From CAVQGM01 sp963712065 (GTDB taxonomy: Bacteria > Actinomycetota > Acidimicrobiia > Acidimicrobiales > Acidimicrobilacustridaceae): a stretch of 64,000 nt of DNA. The stretch is from positions 1,488,001 to 1,552,000 of the forward strand of contig CAVQGM010000002.1 in the NCBI GenBank assembly GCA_963712065.1, read 5' to 3'. Positions within the stretch are counted from its first letter, which is position 1. The number at the start of each line of letters is the position of its first letter. Made by a program: the position numbers and the translations under genes. Under the pieces are notes generated by a model that was not told where the DNA came from, did not search any database, and saw only the letters and a program-made list of their open reading frames with translations. Positions 52,603 through 62,443 of this stretch are shown one piece after another.

Positions 52603-54012
52603 TCAGCCGTGCAGGGAACGACCGGTGAGGGCGAGCACGCTCTCGCCGAACAGCTCCGAGAGCGTCGGGTGGGGCTGGATGAACTGAGCGACCTCGTCGA
52701 CCGTGGCCTCCCAGTTGACGGTGAGGTAGGCCTGGCCGAGCTGCTCGGTGACCCACGGGCCCACCATGTGCACCCCGAGGATGCGACCGGCCCGGCCGTC
52801 GACCTCCTTCTCGGCGATGACCTTCACCATGCCGTCGGGCTCGCCGACGATGAGGGCTCGGCCGTTGCCGACGTAGCGGTGCTTCGACACCGCGACCTCA
52901 TAGCCGGCTTCCTCGGCCGCCTGCTCGGACAGCCCGGCGAAGGCGACCTCGGGATGGCAGTAGATGCACCACGGCACCCGGTCGTACATGATCGGCAGCG
53001 GGTCCTCACCGAGCAGGTGCTTGATGACGAGGATCCCCTCGGCGAACCCGATGTGGGCCAGGGCCGGCGTGGCGATGACGTCGCCGACGGCATAGACGTT
53101 CGGCTCGGGGGTGCGGCAGTACTCGTCGACCACGACATGGCCACGTTCGCCGACCTCCACGGCCGTGCCGTCGAGGCCGAGGTTCTCCGACAGGGGTCGG
53201 CGGCCCACCGACACCACGACCTTGTCGACCTCGAGGGCCTCGTCGTCGCCGAACCGCACCGTGGTGCCGTGCTCCCCCGGCTCGTGGCCGTGCACGGTCA
53301 CGCCGGTGCGCACCTCGATGCCCCGCTTCTTGAACGACCGCAGCACGAGCTTGGTGATGTCGTCGTCGCAGCCGGGGAGGATCTTCGGCAGGGCCTCGAG
53401 GACGGTCACCTTGGTGCCGAGGTCGGCCATCATCGACGCGAACTCGCAGCCGATGGCCCCACCACCGATCACGACCGCCGACTCGGGCAGCTCCTCGATG
53501 GACAGGAGCTCGTCGGAGGTGAGCACGATCCGCCCGTCGACCTCGAAGCCGGGGATGGTCCGCGGCACCGAGCCCGAGGCGAGGACGACGTGGTCGCCGG
53601 TCAGCTCGACGTCACCCGACTCGCCGCCGGTCACCCGCACGGTGCGGTCGGCGTGAAGGGTGCCGGTGCCGTCGAGCACGGTGACCTTGCGACCCTTGAG
53701 CAGGCCGGCCAGCCCCCCGTGCAGCTGGTCGACCACCTTCTGCTTGCGGTTCTGGGTGACCGCCATGTCGATCGTCGGGGCGGACGAGCCCACGCCGAAC
53801 TCCCCGGCACCGGCGACCGTGCGGTAGACGGTGGCCGTCTCGAGCAGCTCCTTGGCCGGGATGCAGCCCACGTGGAGGCAGGTGCCGCCGACCTTGGCCT
53901 TCTCGATCATGGCGACGTTCAGCCCGGCGGATGCGCCGTAGAGCGCGGCGGCGTACCCACCCGGGCCTCCCCCGATGATGACGACGTCGTAGTGCTCGGC
54001 CGTGGGGACCAC
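52603..54012 (-). CDS. lpdA: Dihydrolipoyl dehydrogenase (E3)
   Basis: A 469-residue pyridine nucleotide-disulfide oxidoreductase with the canonical redox pair in 'GGTCLHVGCIPAKELLETA', FAD motif 'YDVVIIGGGPGGYAAALYGA', NAD motif 'VIGGGAIGCEFASMMAD' and a C-terminal His-Glu in 'FIQPHPTLSELFGE'. It reoxidises dihydrolipoate on E2 with NAD+. The best start is the GTG at 54012; a TTG at 54060 gives only Gly-rich text. It lies 55 bp upstream of the E2 gene. Confidence 0.93.
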   Translation of the reverse strand: MVPTAEHYDVVIIGGGPGGYAAALYGASAGLNVAMIEKAKVGGTCLHVGCIPAKELLETATVYRTVAGAGEFGVGSSAPTIDMAVTQNRKQKVVDQLHGGLAGLLKGRKVTVLDGTGTLHADRTVRVTGGESGDVELTGDHVVLASGSVPRTIPGFEVDGRIVLTSDELLSIEELPESAVVIGGGAIGCEFASMMADLGTKVTVLEALPKILPGCDDDITKLVLRSFKKRGIEVRTGVTVHGHEPGEHGTTVRFGDDEALEVDKVVVSVGRRPLSENLGLDGTAVEVGERGHVVVDEYCRTPEPNVYAVGDVIATPALAHIGFAEGILVIKHLLGEDPLPIMYDRVPWCIYCHPEVAFAGLSEQAAEEAGYEVAVSKHRYVGNGRALIVGEPDGMVKVIAEKEVDGRAGRILGVHMVGPWVTEQLGQAYLTVNWEATVDEVAQFIQPHPTLSELFGESVLALTGRSLHG

Positions 54013-54075
54013 CTCCCTGCCATCCCCTCCCCCGCCCTGGCCGACGGAGGTCGGACCCAACCTACCCGGGAAGGG

Positions 54076-54165
54076 TCACGTGGCGATCAGGAGCTGCACG
54101 GTGAACGCGGCGATGATGGCGATCCCGCAGAGCAGCGCCAGCAGGATGAGGCGTCGGGTGCTCAT
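54076..54165 (-). CDS. Possible 29-residue membrane peptide
   Basis: ATG 54165 to TGA 54078-54076 encodes a 29-residue peptide: basic start 'MSTRRLILLALLCGIAIIA', then a hydrophobic end 'AFTVQLLIAT'. Third codon positions are almost all G or C, as in real genes here. One transmembrane helix is predicted. There is no clear ribosome site. It lies between divergent lpd and dehydrogenase genes. Confidence 0.4.
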   Translation of the reverse strand: MSTRRLILLALLCGIAIIAAFTVQLLIAT

Positions 54166-54197
54166 CGCCGGGAGAGCCTACCGGTGGACCCGGCGCC

Positions 54198-54203
54198 TAC
54201 GAT
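54198..54203 (+). promoter_or_regulatory. -10 box TACGAT, leaderless promoter that fixes the start at 54211
   Basis: TACGAT ends seven bases before the ATG at 54211 and overlaps the competing in-frame ATG at 54202, which therefore cannot be the leaderless start. Confidence 0.55.
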
Positions 54204-54210
54204 GGCCGCC

Positions 54211-55521
54211 ATGGCCGAGCCCGACATCCTCAGCGACACCGCGGACCCGACCGTCGCATCACCTCCCCGCCTCGTGGTGGTCGGGCAGGGCTACGTCGGG
54301 TTGCCGCTCTCCGTCCGGGCAGTCGAGCAGGGCTACTCGGTGGTCGGCCTCGACGTGGACGACGCCAAGGTGAAGCGGCTCGCCGCGGGGGAGTCGCCGG
54401 TCGAGGACGTCGGCGACGACCGCCTGGCCGACGCGCTCGCCACCGGTCGCTACCGGCCCACCACCGACCTCACCGGCTCGGGCGTGTTCGACGTGGCGGT
54501 GATCTCGGTGCCCACGCCCCTGCGGGAGGGCACCCCCGACCTGCGCCACATCGAAGACGCCGCCCGCACCCTCGCCCCCCACATCGGCCCGGGGTCCACG
54601 GTGGTGCTCGAGAGCACCACCTACCCGGGCACCACCGAGGAGCTGGTGGGGCCGCTGCTCGAGGAGGGATCGGGGTTGGCCGCGGGCGTCGACTTCCACC
54701 TCGGCTACAGCCCCGAGCGCATCGACCCGGGCAACCCGACCTGGCGCCTCGAGAACACTCCGAAGGTCGTGTCGGGCATCGATGACGCGTCGCTCGCGGC
54801 GGTGACCGACTTCTACGGCCGTCTGGTCGACACGACGGTGCCGGTGTCGTCGCCCAAGGAGGCCGAGCTCACCAAGCTGCTCGAGAACACGTTCCGCCAC
54901 GTCAACATCGCCCTGATCAACGAGCTGGCGATGTTCGCCCACGACCTCGGCATCGACATCTGGGAGGCCATCGACGCCGCCTCCACCAAGCCGTTCGGCT
55001 ACCAGCGCTTCACCCCCGGCCCCGGCGTCGGGGGCCACTGCCTGCCGATCGACCCGTCCTACCTGTCCTGGCGGGTGCGCATGTCACTCGGCCAGACGTT
55101 CCGCTTCGTCGAGCTGGCCAACGACGTCAACGACCACATGCCCGACTATGTGGTGAGCCGACTCACCGAGGCGTTCAACCAGCGGGAGCTCGCCGTCAAG
55201 GGCCGCACCATCCTGCTGATCGGGCTGGCCTACAAGCGGAACACGGGCGATGCACGAGAGACGCCCGCCCTTCCCATCGCCCGCCGGCTCCGCGATCTGG
55301 GGGCGACGATCCTCGCCGTCGACCCCCACGTCGACGAGGCCCACGTGCCCGATGAGGTCACCCGGGTGACGCTCGACGCCGGCGTCGTGGCCTCGGCCGA
55401 CGCCGTCGTCGTGCTCGTCGACCACGACGCCATCGACATGGGGCTGATCGCCGACGGTGCGGCCTACGTGCTCGACACCCGCCGGGCGCTGCCCCAGTCC
55501 GAGCGCGTCGAGTACCTGTAG
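54211..55521 (+). CDS. Nucleotide-sugar dehydrogenase, WbpA/UDP-GlcNAc 6-dehydrogenase-like
   Basis: A 436-residue intact enzyme: 'LVVVGQGYVGLPLSVRAVEQ' NAD motif, 'VVLESTTYPGTTEELVGPLL', 'LGYSPERIDPGNPTW', 'KLLENTFRHVNIALINELAM', catalytic cysteine in 'GPGVGGHCLPIDPSYLSW', and a C-terminal domain 'LLIGLAYKRNTGDARETPAL'. The family oxidises C6 of UDP-GlcNAc or UDP-Glc twice. It is related to, but clearly distinct from, the broken gene at 12041. It stands alone, away from the main glycan cluster. Confidence 0.9.
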   Translation: MAEPDILSDTADPTVASPPRLVVVGQGYVGLPLSVRAVEQGYSVVGLDVDDAKVKRLAAGESPVEDVGDDRLADALATGRYRPTTDLTGSGVFDVAVISVPTPLREGTPDLRHIEDAARTLAPHIGPGSTVVLESTTYPGTTEELVGPLLEEGSGLAAGVDFHLGYSPERIDPGNPTWRLENTPKVVSGIDDASLAAVTDFYGRLVDTTVPVSSPKEAELTKLLENTFRHVNIALINELAMFAHDLGIDIWEAIDAASTKPFGYQRFTPGPGVGGHCLPIDPSYLSWRVRMSLGQTFRFVELANDVNDHMPDYVVSRLTEAFNQRELAVKGRTILLIGLAYKRNTGDARETPALPIARRLRDLGATILAVDPHVDEAHVPDEVTRVTLDAGVVASADAVVVLVDHDAIDMGLIADGAAYVLDTRRALPQSERVEYL

Positions 55522-55616
55522 ATCCTCGACGGGTCGCCGGCGGCCGGGGCCCGGTACGGTCCCCTCGGCGGACGGCGGCGGGAAGACGCGACCGGGCCCG
55601 GGAGGTTCATCGGCGC

Positions 55617-56564
55617 ATGGAACACGACGAGAAGCCGGATCACGCCAAGTCGGTCGTGATCAGCGGCTCGAGCGGCCTGATCGGCACCGCCCTGACGGCG
55701 TCGCTGCGCGCCGACGGCCATCGGGTGATGCGTCTGGTGCGCCGGCCGCCGACGGGTCCCGACGAGCTGCGGTGGGACCCGTCCGCCGGCACCATCGACC
55801 GGGTGGGCCTCGAAGGCATCGACGCCGTCGTGCACCTGGCCGGCGCCGGGATCGGCGACCGGCGGTGGACCGAGGACTACAAGCGGGAGATCCTCGAGAG
55901 CCGGACGAAGAGCACCGCCCTGTTGGCCTCGACCCTCGCCGGGCTCGACGAGAAGCCGTCGGTGCTGGTGAGCGGCTCGGCCATCGGCATCTACGGCGAC
56001 CGGGGCGACGAGGTCCTCACCGAGGCCAGCCCTCCGGGCCGGTCGTTCCTGGCCGACGTCGTGGTGAAGTGGGAGGCCGAGGCCGCCCCCGCCGCCGAGG
56101 CCGGCATCCGCACGCCCCGCATCCGAACCGGCATCGTGCTCAGCCCCGACGGTGGCGCCCTCGCGAAGCTGCTCCCCCTGTTCAAGCTGGGGGTCGGCGG
56201 CCGCATGGGCTCGGGGAGGCAGTGGTGGAGCTGGATCTCGCTGCCCGACGAGGTGGCCGCCATCCGGTTCCTGATCGACGGCGACGTCGACGGCCCGGTG
56301 AACCTCACCGCCCCGGGGCCGGTGACCAACGCCGAGTTCACCAAGGTCCTCGGACGCGTCCTCGGCCGCCCCACCTTCCTGCCCGTCCCGGCGTTCGGCC
56401 CGAAGCTCCTCCGCGGCCCCGAGCTGGCCCAGGAGCTGTTGTTCACCAGCCAACGCATCAGGCCCGAGGTGCTCGAGGGCGCGTCGTTCCCGTTCGCCCA
56501 CCCCGACCTCGACACGGCGCTGCGGGCGCTGCTCGGCAAGCCCGCGGCCCCGACGGCCGCCTAA
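55617..56564 (+). CDS. TIGR01777 family epimerase-like protein
   Basis: A 315-residue SDR-related protein: 'VVISGSSGLIGTALTASLRA', 'GIDAVVHLAGAGIGDRRW', 'YKREILESRTKSTALLA', 'VLVSGSAIGIYGDRGDEVLT', 'LVGGRMG'-like text ('LGVGGRMGSGRQWWSW'), with C-terminal DUF1731-type 'LLFTSQRIRPEVLE'. The family (YfcH, SulA-like) binds NADP but its reaction is unknown. ATG 55617 has GGGAGG upstream and a TACGGT box at 55553-55558, giving a leader of about 50 nt. Confidence 0.88.
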   Translation: MEHDEKPDHAKSVVISGSSGLIGTALTASLRADGHRVMRLVRRPPTGPDELRWDPSAGTIDRVGLEGIDAVVHLAGAGIGDRRWTEDYKREILESRTKSTALLASTLAGLDEKPSVLVSGSAIGIYGDRGDEVLTEASPPGRSFLADVVVKWEAEAAPAAEAGIRTPRIRTGIVLSPDGGALAKLLPLFKLGVGGRMGSGRQWWSWISLPDEVAAIRFLIDGDVDGPVNLTAPGPVTNAEFTKVLGRVLGRPTFLPVPAFGPKLLRGPELAQELLFTSQRIRPEVLEGASFPFAHPDLDTALRALLGKPAAPTAA

Positions 56565-56567
56565 GGT
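56562..56567 (+). promoter_or_regulatory. -10 box TAAGGT before the SRPBCC gene
   Basis: TAAGGT ends six bases before the ATG at 56574; its TAA is also the stop of the preceding gene. Confidence 0.4.
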
Positions 56568-56573
56568 CGGGCC

Positions 56574-57053
56574 ATGGCCGACGAACCGTCCTACGACCTC
56601 GACGAGGCTGCCCGCCAGGTATCCGTGAGCCGGTTCATCGCCAGCCCGCCCGAGCCGATCTTCGACGTGCTCGCCGACCCGTCGATGCACGCGGTGATCG
56701 ACGGGTCGGGCACGGTGAAGGGGTCCCGCGGGGCCAAGCAGCGCCTGGTGCTCGGCAGCAAGTTCGGCATGACGATGCGGATCGGGCTGCCGTACGTCAT
56801 CAAGAACACCGTCGTGGAGTACGAGGAGAACCGCCTGATCGCCTGGCGTCACGCCGGTGGGCACCGCTGGCGCTACCGGCTCGAGCCGGTCGAGGGGGGA
56901 ACCGAGGTCACCGAGACGTTCGACTGGTCGACGGCCCGGGTGCCGAAGGGCATCGAGATCATGGGCTACCCGCGGAAGCACCCCGCCGGGATGGCCCGCA
57001 CCCTCGAGCGACTCGACGAGTACGTGACCACCGGCGGGGTGCCGACGGACTGA
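56574..57053 (+). CDS. SRPBCC-fold protein (polyketide cyclase/START-like)
   Basis: A 159-residue protein: 'VSVSRFIASPPEPIFDVLAD', 'IKNTVVEYEENRLIAWRHAG', 'TEVTETFDWSTARVPKG' and a C-terminal long helix ('MARTLERLDEYVTTGG') show the helix-grip fold that binds a hydrophobic ligand. No catalytic residues can be assigned. It begins 10 bp after the TIGR01777 gene, and a -10 box overlaps that junction. Confidence 0.78.
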   Translation: MADEPSYDLDEAARQVSVSRFIASPPEPIFDVLADPSMHAVIDGSGTVKGSRGAKQRLVLGSKFGMTMRIGLPYVIKNTVVEYEENRLIAWRHAGGHRWRYRLEPVEGGTEVTETFDWSTARVPKGIEIMGYPRKHPAGMARTLERLDEYVTTGGVPTD

Positions 57054-57068
57054 GCGACCGCGGGTGGC

Positions 57069-57193
57069 GTCGTGCTCCCCGCTCCCCGCCGCTCGGGCGG
57101 GTCGACGGCGCACCCCCCTACTTCGGGGGCATCCGGATCCCGCCGTCGTGCTCCCCGCTCCCCGCCGCTCCGGCGGGTCGACGGCGCACCCCC

Positions 57194-57223
<30 letters not shown>
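57069..57223. repeat. 76-bp tandem duplication carrying the 3' end of the SDR gene
   Basis: Two copies, about 57069-57144 and 57145-57220, identical except for one base (gctcggg versus gctccgg). Each contains the last codons of the SDR gene (reverse strand: I-R-M-P-P-K-stop) and a hairpin ccccc/ggggg at that stop. Copy 2 is the functional end; copy 1 is downstream. Confidence 0.85.
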
Positions 57224-57970
<747 letters not shown>

Positions 57971-57978
57971 GGCGGGCG

Positions 57979-57984
57979 ACTCTA
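57979..57984 (-). promoter_or_regulatory. -10 box TAGAGT, promoter of the SDR gene
   Basis: TAGAGT ends eight bases before the ATG at 57970. Confidence 0.5.
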
Positions 57985-57993
57985 GGCGGGGGG

Positions 57994-59235
57994 TCAGCCG
58001 CTGAGCGAACCGCTGCGCTTGTGGCGGTACATCGCCCGATCGGCGGCCTGGAGGAGTGCGTCGATGTCGCGATCCGGTCCGACGAGCGCATAGCCGACCG
58101 AGGCGCCGACGCCCACGAGGGTGCCGTCGATGGCGAGGGGGGCGTTCACCGCCATGGCCACCCGGTCGACGATGACCCGGGCCATGGCGTCGTCGACCAC
58201 GCCGTGGCAGAGCGCGGTGAACTCGTCGCCGCCGTAGCGGGCCAGCACGTCGTGGTCGCGCACGGCCGAGCCGAGCCGGCGGGCGACCGCCCGCAGCACC
58301 TGGTCGCCGGCGTCGTGGCCATGGTCGTCGTTGACCTGCTTGAACCCGTCGAGGTCGACGAACAGGACCGCGATGTGGTCGCCGCCGTCACCGTCGAGCG
58401 CGGTGGCCACCCGCCGACGGAACGCCGAACGGTTGAGCAGACCGGTGAGGGCGTCCTCGTTGGCCTCGATGGCGAGCTGCTCGTTCTGGGCGCGGAGGAG
58501 GTCCTCCATCTCGGCGAGGTCGGTCGCGTCCCGCATGCTGATGATGACGCCCCGGATCACCGGGTCGTCGAGCTGGCAGGAGGCGCTGATGTCGCAGGGC
58601 GGGTTCTCGCCGATGCGCCCGAGCACCCGGGCCCGCCAGGTGATGCGGCGCCGGGCGCCGGTGACGAGCTCGGCCAGCCGGGAGGCGGCCTCGTGGGCCT
58701 CGGCCTCGTCGAAGAGGGAGGCGAACGGCCGACCGGCGAGGTCGTCGCAGTCGTGACCGAGGAGTCGGGTGACCGTCTGGTTGGCGAACAGGATCGTCCC
58801 GCCGCCGTCGACGAGCAGCATCATGTCGTTGGTCTTGTCGACGAGGGCGTGGATGCGGGCCGCCTGCGACAGGAGTGCGCCGGCGCGGGTGGGATCGCGC
58901 AGCGAGATGATCATCCCGGCGACCGCCGGATCGTCGAAGGCCGAACGGCCGATGACGTCGAAGACCCGCCACGAGCCGTCGGCGTGGGCGACCCGCACCT
59001 GGACGATGGCTCCCGCGCCCTCGGCCTGGCTGCGGGCCTCGAAGTTGCGCAGGGCGTACTCGACGTCGTCGGGGTGGACGAAGTCGAAGATGGGGGTGCC
59101 GATGACCTCGTCCAGTGGGTGGCCGAGCGCGTCGACCGCGGTCCGGTTGGCATCGGCGATCCGTCCGTCGGCGTCCACGACGATCACGAGGTCGGGGAGC
59201 AGGTCGAAGACGCGGAGGCGGGCTTCGTCGTTCAC
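57994..59235 (-). CDS. Diguanylate cyclase with two PAS domains
   Basis: A 413-residue cytoplasmic sensor. PAS 1 (about 10-120, 'LVIVVDADGRIADANRTAVD'), PAS 2 (about 130-240, 'MMLLVDGGGTILFANQTVTR') and a GGDEF domain (about 255-413) with 'DALTGLLNRSAFRRRV', 'AVLFVDLDGFKQVNDDHGHD', active site 'ARYGGDEFTALCHG'. The product-inhibition site RxxD (R-D-H-D) lies five residues before GGDEF, so the enzyme is probably active and feedback-controlled. No EAL domain. GTG at 59235, seven bases after a TACATT box. It makes cyclic di-GMP, which commonly controls surface polysaccharide; a link to the cluster is inference. Confidence 0.92.
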   Translation of the reverse strand: MNDEARLRVFDLLPDLVIVVDADGRIADANRTAVDALGHPLDEVIGTPIFDFVHPDDVEYALRNFEARSQAEGAGAIVQVRVAHADGSWRVFDVIGRSAFDDPAVAGMIISLRDPTRAGALLSQAARIHALVDKTNDMMLLVDGGGTILFANQTVTRLLGHDCDDLAGRPFASLFDEAEAHEAASRLAELVTGARRRITWRARVLGRIGENPPCDISASCQLDDPVIRGVIISMRDATDLAEMEDLLRAQNEQLAIEANEDALTGLLNRSAFRRRVATALDGDGGDHIAVLFVDLDGFKQVNDDHGHDAGDQVLRAVARRLGSAVRDHDVLARYGGDEFTALCHGVVDDAMARVIVDRVAMAVNAPLAIDGTLVGVGASVGYALVGPDRDIDALLQAADRAMYRHKRSGSLSG

Positions 59236-59242
59236 ACCACCG

Positions 59243-59248
59243 AATGTA
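59243..59248 (-). promoter_or_regulatory. -10 box TACATT, leaderless promoter of the cyclase
   Basis: TACATT ends seven bases before the GTG at 59235. Confidence 0.5.
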
Positions 59249-59404
59249 GTGAGTCGACCACTGTGCGGGCCTGAGCCGTCCGGCTCGTTCGCAGGGGTCC
59301 GAGCGGCCCATCACGAACGACCCGAGCCGTCCGATGCGGAGGTCGAGCGCGTGGCCCGATGGCACCAGCGGGACGCGTCAGGTCGGCGCCCTGTCCTGCG
59401 AGGT

Positions 59405-61780
59405 TCACTCGGCCCGGTGGTGCACGCCGTGGTCCACGGCCCAGCGAGTCGCCGTCGCGCGGGTCGACGTCCCGATCTTCGTGTAGATGTTCTGGATGTG
59501 GCGATCGGCGGTCTTCGCCGAGATGAACAGCCGCTCGCCGACTTCACGCGTCGTCAGCCCTTCGGTCACCAGCCGGAGCACCTCGAGCTCGCGCCGGGTC
59601 AGCCCGCCAGGTGGCCACGCCGGCGACGACCCGGCTCGCTCCTGTCGGATCGATCGGATCTGCGTCCGTGCGAAGGCCGCAGCGTGGTCGAGGTCCATCT
59701 CGGCACCGGCCGCGAACGCCTCCCCGCCGGCGTCACCGAGCGCGTCGACGAGCCGGTCGCCGAGCGACGCCAGATCCGGGACGTGCTCGGCGCTCGCAGG
59801 GAGCTTCGTGCGTCGCGGCGTGGAGCGTGGCCGCAGACAGCGGGCGCACCGAGTCGGTCGAACAGCTCGGGCAGGCTGGCCAGGGTGATGACGAGCTGGG
59901 CGACGTTGCCGGACTGGTGGAACGTGTCGATCGCGGACTCGAACATGGCCAGGGCGACATCCGGATTGCCTTCGGTGAGGTGCAGTCGGGCCGCGTCCCG
60001 GGACAGGAAGCCCCGGAAGAAGTCGATGCCGTGCTCCTCGACGACGGCGACCCCCTCGTCCCACGTCGACAGCGCTCGAGCGGGATCCACCTTCGACAGC
60101 GTCATCCCCGACGATCCACAGCGCGTACACGATCCAGAAGGGACTGCCCACCGCGCGGGCTGCGGCGACCGAATCGTCGACGAGCTCGAGCGCCTCGTCG
60201 ACACGGCCGGCCGACTGGAGCCCGTCGACGAGTGCCGGCCGAGCGAACGCCTGCGCCGCCCCGGGGGCCTCCGCCGCCAGGCCGGCGAGCTCGACGTACC
60301 GGTCGAGGTCGCCGGCGTAGACGTTGGCGAGCGCACCGATGAACGCCGACAGCCCGGGGGGACAGGGGTCGTACCCCGGCTCGGACTCGAGCTCGATCGC
60401 CCGGTCCGCATGGAAGGCCGCGATCGCGGGGCGACCCACGAAGCACGCGTAGCCGGCGGCGGCGTGGAGCCGTGGAAGGCGCGCGATGTCGGCGTGCGAC
60501 GCCCGCTCGATCACCTGCTCGGCCCAGGCGATCGGCTCGAACACGTTCGCCGAGGTGCCGATCAGGGCGGCGTGCGCAGCGAGGTCGGCCGCGACCTCGA
60601 CGTCGCGGTCCGCGCTCCACCGGAAGGCGGCGCGGAGGTTGGCGAGCTCGGCGAGGAACCAGTCGACCACGGCCCGCCACTCCGGCCCGTTCCAACGCTC
60701 CCACTGCGCCGCACCTCGTCGGGCGAAGGAGCGGGCATGACGGTCGAGGCATGCCTCCAACGACGACGAATCGTCGAGGCGATCGAGGCCGAACTGCCGG
60801 ATCGTCTCGAGCAGGCGGTAGCGCACGCGCCCTTCGTCGTGGTCGGCGATGACGAGCGACGACCGGACCAGGCGATCGATCGTCCGCAGCACCGCGACGT
60901 CGTCCCCGACGTCGTAGACGTCGACGTAGGTCGCGAGATCGAAGCCACCGGTGAAGACGGCGGTTCGTTGCAGCACCTCTCGCTCCTCGGGCTCGAGGAG
61001 CTCGAACGACCAACGCACCAGCTCGGGCAGCGACTGGTGCCGCTCGGGTGCGTCGGGGGCTCCCTGGAGCAGCCGGAACCGGTCCCCGAGCCGGTCGCGG
61101 ACATCGACGACCCCCATCCCGGCCATCCGCGCCGCGGCGAGCTCGATCCCCAGTGGGAGACCGTCGAGCACCCGACAGATCTCGATCACGCCGTCGCCCC
61201 CGGTCGGATCGTCGGTGATGGCGAAGTTGGGTCGGACACGCTGCGCACGCTCGGTGAACAGGCGCACCGCAGGTGACGACGACCCACCGTCGAGCGTCAG
61301 CGGCGGCACCACGACCTCCCGCTCGCCCGCCGTTCGCAGGCCCCGTCTCGACGTGGCCAGGACCCGCAGCTCACCGGGCCGGCCGAGCAGCGCCGACACG
61401 AGGTCGATCGACGCAGCGAGCACGTGCTCGCAGTTGTCCAGGACGAGCAGGAGCGGCCGACCGGCGAGCGTGGCGGCCACGGTCTCCAGGAGCGGCCTGT
61501 CGCCCTGCGGGGCGATGCCCAGCGCGGTGGCCACGGCGTCCACCACCGCCGACGGATCGTCGATGGTCCCCAGGGCGACCATCCACACGCCGTCGGGGAA
61601 GGCCTGGCCCGTGGTGGTGGCGATCTCGGTCGCCAGGCGGGTCTTCCCGACGCCACCGACCCCGGTCAGGGTGACCAGTCGGTGGGAGGCCAGGTCCTCG
61701 ACGATCGACTGGAGCAGCTCGTCACGACCGAGCAGCGACGTCGGCGGCACCGGAACGTTGCCCGACGCCGGTCCCCCCAT
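59405..61780 (-). CDS. ATPase-TPR-LuxR transcriptional regulator (three frameshifts in the middle)
   Basis: N-terminal NB-ARC-like ATPase: 'LVTLTGVGGVGKTRLATEIA' (Walker A), 'RPLLLVLDNCEHVLAA' (Walker B), 'DGLPLGIELAAARMAGMGVV'. A helical repeat region follows. The C-terminus is a LuxR helix-turn-helix: 'LTRRELEVLRLVTEGLTTRE' and 'ISAKTADRHIQNIYTKIGTS'. The frame is open throughout, but between about 60109 and 59795 it reads nonsense. There the text is in other frames: 'VDPARALSTWDEGVAVVEEH' after 60109, 'AATLHAATHEA' after 59835, then back in frame from 'SAEHVPDLASLGDRLVDA'. Three one-base shifts sum to zero. Likely a cytoplasmic signal-dependent activator, target unknown. Confidence 0.85.
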   Translation of the reverse strand: MGGPASGNVPVPPTSLLGRDELLQSIVEDLASHRLVTLTGVGGVGKTRLATEIATTTGQAFPDGVWMVALGTIDDPSAVVDAVATALGIAPQGDRPLLETVAATLAGRPLLLVLDNCEHVLAASIDLVSALLGRPGELRVLATSRRGLRTAGEREVVVPPLTLDGGSSSPAVRLFTERAQRVRPNFAITDDPTGGDGVIEICRVLDGLPLGIELAAARMAGMGVVDVRDRLGDRFRLLQGAPDAPERHQSLPELVRWSFELLEPEEREVLQRTAVFTGGFDLATYVDVYDVGDDVAVLRTIDRLVRSSLVIADHDEGRVRYRLLETIRQFGLDRLDDSSSLEACLDRHARSFARRGAAQWERWNGPEWRAVVDWFLAELANLRAAFRWSADRDVEVAADLAAHAALIGTSANVFEPIAWAEQVIERASHADIARLPRLHAAAGYACFVGRPAIAAFHADRAIELESEPGYDPCPPGLSAFIGALANVYAGDLDRYVELAGLAAEAPGAAQAFARPALVDGLQSAGRVDEALELVDDSVAAARAVGSPFWIVYALWIVGDDAVEGGSRSSAVDVGRGGRRRRGARHRLLPGLPVPGRGPTAPHRRQSGCRPGHVRVRDRHVPPVRQRRPARHHPGQPARAVRPTRCARCLRPRSTPRRTKLPASAEHVPDLASLGDRLVDALGDAGGEAFAAGAEMDLDHAAAFARTQIRSIRQERAGSSPAWPPGGLTRRELEVLRLVTEGLTTREVGERLFISAKTADRHIQNIYTKIGTSTRATATRWAVDHGVHHRAE

Positions 61781-61921
61781 GGCCGCAGTCTCCCATCAGC
61801 GCTGGGCGCGGGGAGAGCACGCACCATTGGGGAGGGGGAGATGGGGAGGTCTCCCGATGCGGCCCGGCCAGGCTCCGAAGATCATCGAAGCATCAGGACG
61901 ACCGACCAGGGAGATGAGACC

Positions 61922-62320
61922 GTGAGTGACACCATGACCAAGGCCGACGTGGTCCGCCGGGGCTACCAGGCGTTCAACGAAGCCGACCTCGACACGATCG
62001 ACGCGCTGTGGGCCGACGACGTCACGTGGACCACGCCGGGCGAGAGCACCGTCGCCGGCACCGCCCGGGGCAAGGCGGCGGTCATCGCCCAGTACGGCCG
62101 CTACGGAGGCGAGACCGACGGGACGTTCAAGGCCGACCTGAAGGCGATCTTCGACGGCGACGACGGCCGGGTCATCGGCCTCCACCACAACTCGGGCACG
62201 CGCGACGGTCGCCGGCTGGACACCGACTGCTGCATCGTGTTCGAGGTCGAGGACGGACGCATCACGTCCGGCACCGAGCACTTCTTCGACCTGCACGACT
62301 GGGACCAGTTCTGGTCCTGA
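61922..62320 (+). CDS. SnoaL-like/NTF2-fold protein
   Basis: A 132-residue protein: 'VVRRGYQAFNEADLDTIDAL', 'DDVTWTTPGESTVAGTARGK', 'CCIVFEVEDGRITSGTEHFF' and 'DLHDWDQFWS' fit the SnoaL-like ketosteroid-isomerase fold, a small cone-shaped dimer. The reaction, if any, is unknown. The GTG at 61922 lies nine bases after GGGAG; an internal ATG at 61934 is possible. It diverges from the LuxR regulator, so control by it is plausible. Confidence 0.82.
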   Translation: MSDTMTKADVVRRGYQAFNEADLDTIDALWADDVTWTTPGESTVAGTARGKAAVIAQYGRYGGETDGTFKADLKAIFDGDDGRVIGLHHNSGTRDGRRLDTDCCIVFEVEDGRITSGTEHFFDLHDWDQFWS

Positions 62321-62443
62321 GCACCGGTCGGTGCCGACGCCCCGGCCGCTGCTCGGCCGGGGCGTCGGCACCTCCCCTACCACGAACGTCTCCAAGAGGT
62401 GGCCGAGCTCAGTCGACGCGGTCGGGTCTCGTCGCCTCTCACA

